DNA of 18,071 nt, taken from positions 1 through 18,071 of the forward strand of contig JAYVJC010000046.1 in assembly GCA_043769645.1 (NCBI GenBank), given 5' to 3'. The stretch comes from JAYUDN01 sp043769645 (GTDB lineage Bacteria > Patescibacteriota > Gracilibacteria > BD1-5 > UBA2023). A program made the translations under genes and the position numbers. How positions within the stretch are numbered: position 1 is the first letter of the stretch; every line of letters begins with the position of its first letter. This document shows positions 8,696-17,066 of this stretch, piece after piece. The notes beneath the pieces were generated by a model. It did no database searches and was not told where the DNA came from. It saw nothing but the letters and a program-made list of their open reading frames with translations.

Positions 8696-8715
8696 ATTAC
8701 AAATAATTATTGGGG

Positions 8716-8745
8716 ATTATATATACATTTAACAGATTTTGTCAA
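8716..8745 (-). promoter_or_regulatory. consensus sigma70-like promoter for the 7973-8695 transcript
   Basis: On the minus strand TTGACA (8745-8740) and TATAAT (8721-8716), both exact consensus hexamers, with an 18-bp spacer. Predicted initiation near 8709 is about 14 nt before the ATG at 8695. Confidence 0.75.
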
Positions 8746-8791
8746 TTTTACTTTCTCGTTTGTATTTTCCTCTTTCAGGCGAACATTCTAT

Positions 8792-8814
8792 AACGTTTCT
8801 AGCTAGAAATCGTT
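8792..8814. promoter_or_regulatory. palindrome upstream of the xer gene
   Basis: TTTCTAGCTAGAAA (8796-8809) is a perfect 14-bp palindrome, flanked by AACG on the left and, after one extra T, by CGTT on the right. It sits 26 nt before the xer ATG and partly overlaps a TATAAC box at 8789-8794. An operator controlling xer, or a recombinase-related site, would fit; neither is demonstrated. Confidence 0.5.
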
Positions 8815-8840
8815 CCTCATATTAATCTTCTCTTTCTCTT

Positions 8841-9950
8841 ATGTCCCTCTTCACTTCCCTCTCGAACTTCCTCATCTACCTACGCCTTCACAAGGGACGA
8901 TCTCGCAAAACCCAAGAGCAGTATGCATTTCATATTTGGAGGTTCGTCAACTATATGATTCCTGAGCTCGAGAGCGGAAAGAAACAATTTTCTCTAAAAA
9001 TTCAGGAAGATTCCGTTTCTACGAAACATCAATCTTCCCATGTCAGCATATCTATTCATGACTTCCTCCCTCCTCTGGATAAAAAAGAGCTAAAAAACTG
9101 GCGCTCTCCCCTTCCTGATCTAGCAAGGGATTTTTCTGAACCGACGATTGAGCAGATCACGAAGGAAGATTTCGACACTTGGAGGCTTTCTCTTGCTGAT
9201 TCTGGACTCTCAGTAAAAACGGTAAATGCACACATTATCACCATCAGAAGCTGGCTCAAGTACCTCAAGAAAGAACAAATCGACTGCCTGGATCCGACTA
9301 CGCTCGACCTCATGCGGGTCGTCGATAGAGAGGTTACGTTTCTCACGGGCGAAGAAATCGAACGATTTTTCGAAAACATCCCGAGAGAGACTATTCAAGG
9401 AAAACGGGATTTTGCTATTTGTGAATGTATATATTCGACCGGGCTTCGTATCTCAGAACTCACGAATCTATCGAGAAATGATGTCAATCTCGAAACCCTC
9501 GAGTTTGCCGTACGTGGAAAGTGAGGAAAGCTCCGAGTCGTCTACCTAACAGAAAGAGCAAGAGATGCTATAAGAGAGTACCTGACGGTTCGAACGGATC
9601 ACTTCTCTCCCCTCTTTCTCCGCCACAACTTCTGAGAAAATGCTCCAATAGTAAATGGAGTAGGAGGAGTATCCCTCTCATGAAAAATAGAACTTGATGA
9701 TACTTCTGTCCGTCTCTCACGATTCTTTATTACCAATATGGTCAAAAGCTACTGACTCAAGGCGGGAATACTCAAAAATATGCACGCCCACACCCTTCGC
9801 CATAGTTTTGCGACAACTTTATTGACAAACGGTGCTGATATACGTATTATACAGGAACTTCTTGGGCATGCATCAATCACAACCACACAGGTATATACCC
9901 ATGTGACGAACCCAAAACTCAAAGAAGCCCATCAAAAATTCCATAAATAG
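8841..9950 (+). CDS. xerC: tyrosine recombinase, XerC/XerD type
   Basis: Site-specific recombinase of 369 aa; this family resolves chromosome dimers at dif. Catalytic residues: Arg203 in TGLRISEL; the beta-hairpin Lys in RGKGGK (Gly228 is UGA); His317 and Arg320 in HTLRHSF; His343 in LGHAS; Tyr352 in VYTHV. The N-terminal SAM-like core-binding domain (SNFLIYLRLHKGRSRKTQEQY) carries an insertion of about 50 residues at 45-95 that makes the protein longer than the usual 300 aa. There are four UGA-Gly codons; under the standard code it would seem truncated at residue 227 without its nucleophile. The ATG follows TCTCTTTCTCTT. It is followed one base later by the gene at 9952. XerC and XerD cannot be told apart here; a phage-type integrase is less likely given the canonical Xer motifs. 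Confidence 0.93.
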
Positions 9951-9951
9951 T

Positions 9952-10422
9952 ATGCCTCGCTCCCCTTGTCTTCCCTGTGTTTGCTGATTTGCAGACGATG
10001 ATTCTCTTTTTCCAGAACTCACGAGCAGTCGAGTCCATCAACTACTCAGAGATATTCGAACAAACAAGGGATTTACTCAATTCCTAAAAAAACAATCAAT
10101 CATCCTTGTCTATGAGGAAAACGAATGGCTATTTCCGCCGGGAGTATGTCGAAGTGTTCAAAATAAACTCCGTGCTAAAATAGACTCGCTTCGGATAACG
10201 ATTCAAGATTGCATATTTGATCTTCCCTGAGAGGAAAATCCAGTAGAGATACAAGCTCCTCAGAAAGGTGATCTATGAGGACAAAGATTACTGGATTTTT
10301 GAACTCAAAAGATATCAGATATTTCCCTCAATCCTGTAGTATCTGAAATTGAGTTAGATTTTTTAACGGGAATACCGGCATGGAAACCTGGAGAATGAGA
10401 TCTTAATATGGATATCAACTAA
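9952..10422 (+). CDS. unknown protein with N-terminal CxxCxC motif
   Basis: A 156-aa frame with five UGA-Gly codons, stop TAA. I do not recognise it. It begins MPRSPCLPCVCGF: Cys6, Cys9 and Cys11 form a CxxCxC cluster that could bind zinc. A helical segment (SSRVHQLLRDIRTNKGFTQFLKKQ), a strand pair around IILVYEENEWLFPP, and two further Cys (in GVCRS and QDCIF) follow. The C-terminal third is acidic and Gly-rich. The ATG lies 1 nt after the xer stop, so the two genes are almost certainly translated from one mRNA. Its stop codon overlaps the stop of the converging pseudouridine synthase by 4 nt. A role tied to Xer is suggested by context only. Confidence 0.65.
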
Positions 10423-11198
10423 TCGCTTCTCTCTTCTATCATCTGAAGCAGATTTTTCTTCTCTTTAGAGCTAAACGCTCTCCACTCCCCTTCTCAGAGC
10501 TCACCGAGGAGTATATTCTCTACTCGGACACGCTTAAGTTTTTTGATCCCGTATTCCACCGCTTCGACCATTCGACGAATCTGTCGATTTTTCCCCTCGT
10601 GAAGGATGATAGCAAACTTCGAGGAAGAAAGTCGACTAATCTCACATGGTTTTGTCGTATATTTTTTGACAACTCGCTGATCGGAATTTTGAAGCCTACT
10701 CACTCGAGCAGATCGGGATCCATTATCTTTGATATCGATCCGGACTCCCCTTCTCATCTTTTCGAGGGCTTCATCTTCTATCTTTCCATAGACTTCGACA
10801 ATATACTCTTTCTCATGTTCATAGCGAGGGTGCATGAGGTAGTTCGAGAGACGCCCATCATTGGTGAGTATGATAAGTCCAGTCGTTTCCTTATCAAGAC
10901 GACCAATTGGAAATACTCTCTGGGGTATATCTACGATATCCATAATTCCCTTTTCATCCTCCTTACCCGAGAGGCAAGTCGTGACAATTCCACGTGGTTT
11001 ATTGAAGATATAGTAAACGAGTTCAGATTGCTCTTCGATGATCGTATCCGACATCTTGATAATATCTGTTTCGGGATCAATCACCTGACCAATATGGGCC
11101 GTTTCTCCATTTACAGAAATCAGTCCCTTTTCGATATATTCTTCGGCCTTCCGTCGAGAGCAGACTCAGGCATGAGCGAGATATTTTTGAAGTTTCAT
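10419..11198 (-). CDS. rluB: 23S/16S rRNA pseudouridine synthase, RsuA/RluB family
   Basis: Isomerises a specific rRNA uridine to pseudouridine; 259 aa. An S4 RNA-binding domain opens the protein (MKLQKYLAHAGVCSRRKAEE), and Gly11 of this near-invariant motif is a UGA codon. The catalytic domain follows: FNKPRGIVTT, the active-site loop GRLDKETTGL with Asp102, the YLMHPRYEHEKEY region and HEGKNRQIRRM near the end. The order and length fit RluB/RsuA. Which rRNA position is modified cannot be decided, so the symbol is the closest family name. The UGA at 10494-10496 is read through, adding GEGEWRAFSSKEKK and a short tail before TAG. The start is fixed by the S4 motif. Confidence 0.92.
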
Positions 11199-11240
11199 AA
11201 CCTATAGATTACCGAGAAAAGGGAAAAACACAAAATAATA

Positions 11241-11271
11241 TTGCAAACGTATTAGTATTCATTACTATGAT
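11241..11271 (+). promoter_or_regulatory. possible promoter of the membrane-protein pair
   Basis: TTGCAA (11241-11246) and TATGAT (11266-11271) with a rather long 19-bp spacer. It lies 15 nt before the ATG at 11287. It is the best candidate in the 88-bp gap but is weak. Confidence 0.3.
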
Positions 11272-11286
11272 AGTCCACTCTTTCTT

Positions 11287-11517
11287 ATGGGTATTCTTAT
11301 TATCATAGTATTACTCTATAGTGTCATCTGGGTCGCTGGATTATGGTTTATCATGAGACGAATCAGTCTGATCCGCGGACGGACTGAACAGAGAGTATTG
11401 GATTTTGATGGTGAGTACATAATGCCGATATACAAAAAACCTTGGATTTTCACATGATTCTGTGGACTTATTTCGTATGTTTTATCAGTTCTTGTTATTA
11501 TATTATTTCTTAAATAA
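11287..11517 (+). CDS. small two-helix membrane protein
   Basis: A 76-aa protein with one UGA-Gly, stop TAA. Residues 3-23 (GILIIIVLLYSVIWVAGLW) and about 53-75 (IFTGFCGLISYVLSVLVI) are transmembrane helices. Between them lies a basic loop with MRRISLIRGR and a short polar segment. I do not recognise the family. The stop codon shares its last A with the next ATG (TAATG), so translation is coupled to the PH-like protein at 11517. The two probably form a membrane complex or share a role. ATG follows CACTCTTTCTT. Confidence 0.7.
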
Positions 11518-12050
11518 TGACTCCTTCCATTCGGTATTCTCTGGTCCAAAGACATAGGATACTCCTCATTCTTACATCGATCAAGTATATTTTCTTCATC
11601 ATCCCGATGGGTCTGATAGTATGGATTTTTTATAGGTATCATACCGTACTTCCGCCAAGTTTTAGTAACTATATACTCCTCCCACTTCTCCTCATAGCTA
11701 TCAACTATATTTTTCTACAGATTGCCCTTGAAGGCATCGAGTTCTATGGAAAAATAATACTCATATGAGGAAATCATATCATACTACTCCATACGAGTTG
11801 TATCCTCATCGATGATATCGAGTTTATAGATACCAAAAGCATACTCAAAATCGATGTCGAACGTCACGGACTCATCTCGAATATTTTTAACTACGGAGAT
11901 ATCATCATCGAACAGAGAAATGATGTACGAAGAATTCACTATGTTCCATTTCCACATACTATCTACCATGTGATCAAGGAACATATACCAACTATTACAC
12001 AGGATCCTCCCTGAATAAATGAATCATCTATTGAGTCTTCAAAAAGCTAA
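11517..12050 (+). CDS. membrane protein with bacterial PH-like domain
   Basis: A 177-aa protein, stop TAA. Two hydrophobic helices at about 15-38 and 52-70 are followed by a soluble domain of about 90 residues beginning with a UGA-Gly. The domain runs GNHIILLHTSCILIDDIE, then IDTKSILKIDVERHGL, NYGDIIIEQRND and HYVPFPHTIYHVIKE. Alternating strands ending in a helix, with the pattern D-ILKI-V-R-G-NYGDI-I-, is that of bacterial PH domains in YdbS/YdbT-like membrane-flanked proteins. Function in that family is poorly defined. It is translationally coupled to the preceding gene by TAATG. Its stop lies 14 nt from the stop of the converging gene at 12065, with no terminator between them. Confidence 0.65.
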
Positions 12051-12064
12051 CAAAGCAGTGAATA

Positions 12065-12859
12065 CTACCGAGTAATATCAGTCACAGGGTCTCTCAGGGT
12101 AACGAAACATCCTCCTCCTTCTTTTTTGATAATATCAAGCATCATACGATAGAGTGACTCCTCTCAGATTTCCTTCGCAAAGATGCGAAGCCGATTGGCT
12201 GCTCGAATATAGCGCACACTCACGAGTTCACCGAGTCGAGCGCGGGAGAGTTTATGAGCATACACTTTGAGGAATTTGATAAGGGTTGATTCTTCAATCC
12301 CCATATGGTGTCGACGAAGAGTTGCAGCGTCAAGAAGACTTGCTTCGAGTGAAAGAATAGGGAGAAATACGCCCTCATAGGGTACTCGCATAATATCAGT
12401 GGTAATCTTTCGGAAAAGATTAAGCTTCCCACTTTTTTCTCCACTGAGAAGCGACCTCAGATGGATTTCTTTTCCTTCTATGATACGTATACGCATATCG
12501 GTTTCTCGAGTATAAAGAGTCACTATATCGGGAATAGCAAAATTTCGAAGATGGATTTCTATACTCTTCTCGCCTCCGATGACATATGAAGAAGCCGTAA
12601 TACTCTTCATAATATAGGCGAGCAAAGGCCAGTAAAAATCTGAGAGCTCGGTCCGCTCTCCGATCCTATAGATACCCCGAGCGACTGCGAACCCTATGGA
12701 ACGAGAGGTAATAATAGAGAGAGCATACGAAAGCCGCGACTTCGAACCTCATGATCGTATCCAGGTATCTCTGAGTTCATCTCGAGAGAGAAACTGTCAG
12801 TACTTTTGCACTACCTTATTCACAAATATGTCAGTACTGCTTTTGTTTATATGTTGCAT
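12065..12859 (-). CDS. winged-helix protein, AbiEi antitoxin-like
   Basis: A 264-aa frame with UGA-Gly codons and a TAG stop. An N-terminal winged helix is suggested by residues 12-70: VVQKYGQFLSRDELRD, a turn, SRLSYALSIITSRSIG, then a wing FAVARGIYRIGE. This 'helix, helix, grx-GIYRIG' pattern is that of AbiEi-type regulators, in which the same gene encodes the antitoxin/repressor. A second domain follows (YVIGGEKSIEIHL ... IVTLYTRE), with LEASLLDAATL, reminiscent of the conserved S-E-x-ALLDAL motif. No AbiEii nucleotidyltransferase partner is adjacent: neighbours are a PH-like gene 14 nt away, converging, and tatD. It is therefore either an orphan or a regulator. Two 16-bp direct repeats lie just upstream and could be its own operator. 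The family call is tentative. Confidence 0.5.
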
Positions 12860-12877
12860 TGGAATAATATAATCAAG

Positions 12878-12916
12878 CTATATATTTTTGCAAATTATTA
12901 CTATATATTTTTGCAA
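12878..12916. promoter_or_regulatory. two 16-bp direct repeats, putative operator
   Basis: CTATATATTTTTGCAA occurs exactly at 12878-12893 and again at 12901-12916, a spacing of 23 bp (about two helical turns). It begins 18 nt upstream of the start codon of the AbiEi-like gene, in its promoter region. This is the usual arrangement for an autoregulatory operator. Confidence 0.55.
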
Positions 12917-13058
12917 TATTATTCATAATTTTATCTTCTGATTCTCATGTACTAAAAATACTTGGTGCTTGTTCATAAGAATACAAGGTTGTTGAAAGTT
13001 ATTCAGTTGAGAGATTTTCATACAATCTCAATAGCAATTACTGATTCAAAAAAGCAAA

Positions 13059-13091
13059 ATAAGGAAAACTATTCCTTATACCCCTTTTTTT
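13059..13091. terminator. hairpin with T tracts on both sides
   Basis: ATAAGGAA (13059-13066), a 5-nt loop, TTCCTTAT (13072-13079). Plus-strand T run at 13085-13091; on the minus strand the stem is followed by TTTTGCTTTTTT. On the minus strand it is about 265 nt downstream of tatD, the only nearby gene pointing towards it. A leaky or second stop for tatD transcripts fits best. Confidence 0.5.
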
Positions 13092-13209
13092 AACCGTATC
13101 GAACAATTCTAACAACTCCTTCTTCTCTATCTTTTCTACCAGCTATGATCCCGATCCAGAGAGTTCAGGAGAGGAATACATACGAATAAAGTAATACGCT
13201 CTAGTTTCT

Positions 13210-13261
13210 CGAAAGACGATTTTTCCACTTTACTCCTTTGCGTCCTTTCGGTCGGAATGAC
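13210..13261. repeat. GTCATTCCGA hairpin element
   Basis: On the minus strand the element starts GTCATTCCGACCGAAAGGACG and folds back on CGTCTTTCG about 22 nt later (plus-strand arms 13210-13218 and 13241-13250, one bulged base). It resembles the GTCATCCTGA element at 6091-6154 and lies about 80 nt after the tatD stop, where a transcription terminator would be expected. Confidence 0.5.
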
Positions 13262-13343
13262 AATAATGCTTCTTTTCCCCTGTTCTCTTTCTATTCTATC
13301 CGTTTATCTTTTCTGCCGGTTCTATCTTTTCACGCTTTTCTAC

Positions 13344-14147
13344 CTACTTGATCGCATAAAATCTCTTACTATTCTCATATACTGCCTTTTCGATCATTTC
13401 CCTTCCTTCGGTGCGTATTTCGATCAATTTCTCAAGTACGAACCTTGTATTTGCAGGTTCATTTATACTACCTCGTACCGCTTGAGGAGCAAGAAAGGGA
13501 GCATCAGTCTCGATCAAAATCCGATCCAGTGGGAGTTTTCTTGCTGTTTCCTGGATCTCGAGTGTATTTTTATACGTGAGGATTCAAGAAAATGAAAAAT
13601 AGAAATCAGGAGAGAAATCAAGAAGACGCTGCGCTAGTTCAAAGTCTTCACTATAACAGTGCATTACCGCAAAACGAATATCAGCATCCTGTAAAGCACT
13701 GAGTGTCTCTTCTCTCGCATCTCTCGTATGGATGATTACCGGGAGATTATTTTTCTTAGCAAGCAGCGAGTGAGCAACGAGAGAATACTGTTGTGAAGAC
13801 TTTTGAAGCTCTTCTTTTCATGGAGTGAGGTAGTGACGATCAAGTCCACATTCTCAGACTCATACGATGACGTCTCGATGCTCAGAGATAAGGACTTCTA
13901 ACTCTTTCATCATAGTATCGATTTCTTGAAATGTCATATCCTGTGAAGTTTCTGGATGAATACCGACAGTCGCAAAAAATACCTCAGGAAATTTTTTCGC
14001 GAGTTCTATCGCTTGGATTGACGACTTCGTATCACAACCTATTTGAACCGCATGAGTTATACCGTGTTGCTTCATGGTATCCACCACATCATCGATTCGT
14101 GGAAGTATAGAATCCCAGTAACAGTGAGAATGCGTATCGATAATCAT
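13344..14147 (-). CDS. tatD: TatD-family metal-dependent DNase / hydrolase
   Basis: A 267-aa amidohydrolase-fold protein; TatD proteins are divalent-metal 3'-5' exonucleases acting on DNA and RNA ends. Metal ligands are all visible: His6 and His8 in DTHSHCY, Glu99 in GECGLD, His140 in VIIHTRD, His163 in MHCYSE and Asp215 in ETDAPFLAP, with GIHPE at 62-66. Two UGA-Gly codons lie in the short stretch before GECGLD, including the first Gly of that motif; under the standard code the protein would stop at residue 95 and lose most of the active site. Length is normal. ATG follows ATTTTCTTTCTT. It lies 78 nt downstream of the membrane-anchored protein on the same strand, probably in one transcription unit. 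Confidence 0.94.
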
Positions 14148-14225
14148 AAGAAAGAAAATAGGAGTTTAGGAGAAGAGACTCAATATATAAAATGCTATTA
14201 GGACAGTACCGTTTTACGATAGTAA

Positions 14226-15257
14226 CTATCTATCAGGCGTGATATTTTCGAGTATAAACTGGTTTCCAGCCCGATCGATATATCCTATTTTTTCACCAAT
14301 TCTTAAGAAACCAGAAAGGATAAACGGAGTACGTAGGATCGTGGATACGCCAGTAGAACGATCAAGTACTAAGAGAATTCCTATATTTAGAGGATAGTTT
14401 TGAAGGGAGAGTTTTGCTTGATCAGCAGCATCGATATATCCGAGACGATAGCGAGCATCGATATCTATCCAGTCAGTATATCGTGGATTACTTCGAAACC
14501 CTGATTGAACCTTCTCGAGACTCCCACTTTGGGTCGTAATAATGAGGGAATTATTTTCCTTCCGAGCAAGGAGTAGCGTGTCGAAATGTGGGATACTCAC
14601 GACCTCACGAGTCTCGAGAAAGATAAGAGTATCTGTTGATCCAGTGGGGATGATGTAGACGCTTTTTGTTTGGTCAAGATACCCATCCGCACTCAGATCT
14701 TTGAACTGATATATTTGATTGAAAACATCATTTTTTATGATTCCTACAGATCTCATCGAGTTGCTACGGATTTCTACAAAAAGTTTCTCTCCCTTGCGAG
14801 TGAGGGCATGGATATCGCTATCTGGATTTTTCACCTTCATATTTTCGATCATAGCTTCATCTTCGAGAGATGACTCACTGATACCTTCCGATACGGCAGT
14901 TATCCTGAGCTCTGGATGGAAAATAACCTTCTCACGTACACTCTCTCACCTTTGTATGCTACGTACCAGATTCAGTATTTCAAATCCTGATGCCGTAAGC
15001 ACGATATCATATATCGCTGGAGGGAGTGGTCCGATGTTGCAGGACTTTCTACATACTATTGATTTGCGAATAATCTTATCCGCCAAAGGCAGGTACTCAT
15101 TATTAAATTTCCCAGAAACTTCTACCAAAAATCCTATATCTGGAGTAGCCTCGATAACAAAAGAAGAGGTATTTGAGGAGACAAAATACCAGTACATCCA
15201 GACAGGACCTCAAACAAGAACTATAATAATAAGAAGAGCAATAAGTCGAGCGCGCAT
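14226..15257 (-). CDS. membrane-anchored extracytoplasmic protein, PEGA-like segment
   Basis: A 343-aa protein, stop TAG. Residues 2-25 (RARLIALLIIIVLVGG, then PVWMYWYF) form an N-terminal signal anchor; the rest is predicted outside the membrane. Residues 41-92 (GFLVEVSGKF ... CRKSCNIGPLPPAIYDIVLTASGFE) fit a PEGA-like surface-domain pattern of beta strands with a P-x-Y-x-I-x-L-T-x-x-G-F ending. Cys69 and Cys73 could form a disulfide. The C-terminal two thirds are beta-rich, with repeated short blocks (YLDQTKSVYIIP; IDIDARYRLGYID; LRIGEKIGYIDRAG) that suggest a propeller or repeat fold. Function unknown. It is divergent from holB and the first gene of a unit with tatD. Confidence 0.65.
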
Positions 15258-15292
15258 AAGGATTTTGACTTGCAAAAAAATACTAAAACTCC

Positions 15293-15320
15293 ATTATAGA
15301 AGAAATCATAAAAAAACAAT
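15293..15320 (-). promoter_or_regulatory. promoter of the membrane protein / tatD unit
   Basis: On the minus strand a perfect TATAAT (15298-15293) lies 36 nt upstream of the ATG at 15257. A modest ATTGTT -35 (15320-15315) at 16-bp spacing overlaps the start codon of the divergent holB gene. Confidence 0.45.
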
Positions 15321-16011
15321 GGCACGAATCGATAGCATAATATCATCTCTCAAAAAAGGATGACATCCACCGACTCTGATTATGAGTGAACAAGATGCCC
15401 TTATCTTGGTCAATTCCCTTTCTGGAACAGATTTATCATCTATAGATTCAGTATATTCTGAAAATATTCCATGAGTATTTCTCTATGAAAAAGAGGAAGG
15501 GAAAAAGGAACTTAGTATTTCCATTGTGAGGAAACTCATCAGTGATATTTCACTCGGATCATACTCAAAACTTGCGATATACATACTACGTGATATTGAT
15601 CAGTGTTCTCTCGCCGCGATGAATGCTCTCCTAAAAATCCTCGAAGATATCCCAAAATGAATCCTTATCATCGGTACAGCAACCAAACAAGAATCCCTGA
15701 TCGAAACGATTCGCTCTCGATCGATCATCATATCCCTCAATAATACTGAGTATACTCCGCTATCTACAGAACTACAAGAAGCTATCAAACATTATATAGA
15801 ATGAAGTATAGTAGACTTACTCATCATACTTTATAAAGAAAAATTTTCTCGTGAAACATCTCTTTCTCTTTTAGAATATTATTTCGATAATGGAAAAGCC
15901 TGACTCCAAGGATCAAAACTCATACGATTTGAGGAAAGCATAGAAGCAATTTTACTATCCAATGAACCTACCAGAAATATCCTCGATAATTTTTTCTTGC
16001 CAAAAATATAA
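15319..16011 (+). CDS. holB: DNA polymerase III clamp-loader delta'-like subunit
   Basis: A 230-aa protein with five UGA-Gly codons, stop TAA. Clamp-loader subunits open the sliding clamp and place it on primed DNA. Evidence: the sensor region AIYILRDIDQCSLAAMNALLKILEDIP (read in two parts, 86-99 and 100-111) is the delta'/DnaX pattern DxxHxLTxxAxNALLKxLEEPP. It is followed by GILIIGTAT and the SRx motif at 133-135 (RSRS instead of SRC). There is no Walker A motif, as expected for delta'. It is shorter than typical delta' (about 300 aa), with a reduced C-terminal collar domain. It lies upstream of two thymidylate-kinase-like genes; the tmk-holB neighbourhood is common in bacteria. No Shine-Dalgarno; A-rich leader. 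Confidence 0.75.
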
Positions 16012-16177
16012 AGTTACGTTTATATTGGTATACTATATACTCTAATAGGTATAAATTTAATCTCGATTTTCTATTATCATAAAGACTTATCAGAGAATCA
16101 ATAGCGAGGATTCCTTGTATACAAAAATGAATCAGAAATACAATACCAGAAAATGCGAGTGAAAAATCCTGTTTCTT

Positions 16178-16206
16178 TTGACAAGAAAGGCCTCTCGTGT
16201 TAGTAT
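16178..16206 (+). promoter_or_regulatory. tmk: tmk promoter
   Basis: TTGACA (16178-16183), 17 bp, TAGTAT (16201-16206). Predicted initiation near 16213 is about 25 nt before the ATG at 16238. Because the upstream in-frame codons fall inside this promoter, it decides the start of the first tmk. Confidence 0.7.
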
Positions 16207-16237
16207 AGAGACATATTTTTCACCTCCCAATATCTAT

Positions 16238-17032
16238 ATGTCGACTCCAATACAGAAATCTTCATCTTCAGAGCTCTCTAAGAGTCAGTCTAGAGATACT
16301 GCACCAAGTAAAAAAATGATTGAAGTTGTACGCCCATTCTTCTCTACAGAAGAACGTCCAGGTACACTTATCATAGTAGAAGGATCAGACGGATCAGGTA
16401 AATCTACTCAACTCTTGATAGCAAAGAATCTTCTTGAATCCAACGGATTCTTCTGCGTTCATAGTATCTGGAACTCCTCTCTGAAAATTCATGAAATGCA
16501 AAAACGTATGAAAAAACGAGATCCCCACATGCCAGCAGCCGTATTTGATATGATCTATGCCTCAGATTTTATGGAGCGATACATACTCGAAATGCGATGA
16601 GCTCTCAAGGCGGGTATGGTGGTGCTCTGTGATCGATATATGTATACGGCCCTCGCTCGTGGATACGCACGCGGACTCAAAATGGATCACCTGAGACCAT
16701 TCTATGATCGATATTTTCCGACTCCTGATCTCGCGTTCTACTTTCGTATTCCTGTAGAGATTGCCGCTCAACGAGCTATCGGTCGGAATCCACTCAAGCA
16801 CTATGAAGCAGGGATGGACGTACGATACTCAGAAAATATCATCGACAGCTTCAAAAAATTTCAAACCAAAGTCATCGAATGATATGATATTCTCGCTGAA
16901 GAAAATGGCATGCAGATCATAGATGGGACAGCACCGGTTTATAAGACAACTCCTCTCTTCGTGCACAAGATCGCCGAGTACTTTGAGAAAAAATACGACG
17001 TAAAGCTTATGTGAACCCACTATTCCAAGTAA
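16238..17032 (+). CDS. tmk: thymidylate kinase
   Basis: Phosphorylates dTMP to dTDP with ATP; 264 aa, three UGA-Gly codons, stop TAA. P-loop EGSDGSGKST with Lys55; DRY motif at 132-134 (VVLCDRYMYTALARGYARGL, LID and Mg/dTMP contacts); FRIPVEIAAQRAIGR as the later LID/Arg region. Compared with ordinary TMK (about 205-215 aa) it has an extra N-terminal stretch of about 40 residues, Ser- and Lys-rich and probably disordered, before the kinase core. In-frame upstream codons (an ATG at 16127) are rejected because the promoter lies within them. It is followed 34 nt later by a second TMK-like gene, so this copy, with canonical DRY, is the likelier housekeeping enzyme. Confidence 0.9.
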
Positions 17033-17066
17033 TACTGCTCCCTAAAAATAATTAAACTAGAATCCT

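Larger units (their letters stand above)
12917..13343. other. non-coding stretch between the AbiEi-like gene and tatD
   Basis: No gene is supported. Apart from the terminator-like hairpin at 13059-13091 and the GTCATTCCGA element at 13210-13261, the stretch is AT-rich and featureless. The open plus frame at 13257-13595 is an antisense shadow of tatD. Confidence 0.5.

Noticed and set aside
8388..8732. Plus-strand open frame antisense to the 7973-8695 gene
   Set aside because: The minus frame has a perfect promoter and charged, helix-forming composition; the plus frame is Ser/Leu/Ile-rich, as shadows are.
13257..13595. Open plus-strand frame of 112 codons
   Set aside because: Antisense to the C-terminal half of tatD, whose motifs are clear; amino-acid content is the low-information Phe/Leu/Ser-rich kind expected of shadows.
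16127..16237. Earlier in-frame start for the first thymidylate kinase
   Set aside because: The TTGACA and TAGTAT promoter boxes lie inside this stretch and the extra residues do not resemble any TMK N-terminus.
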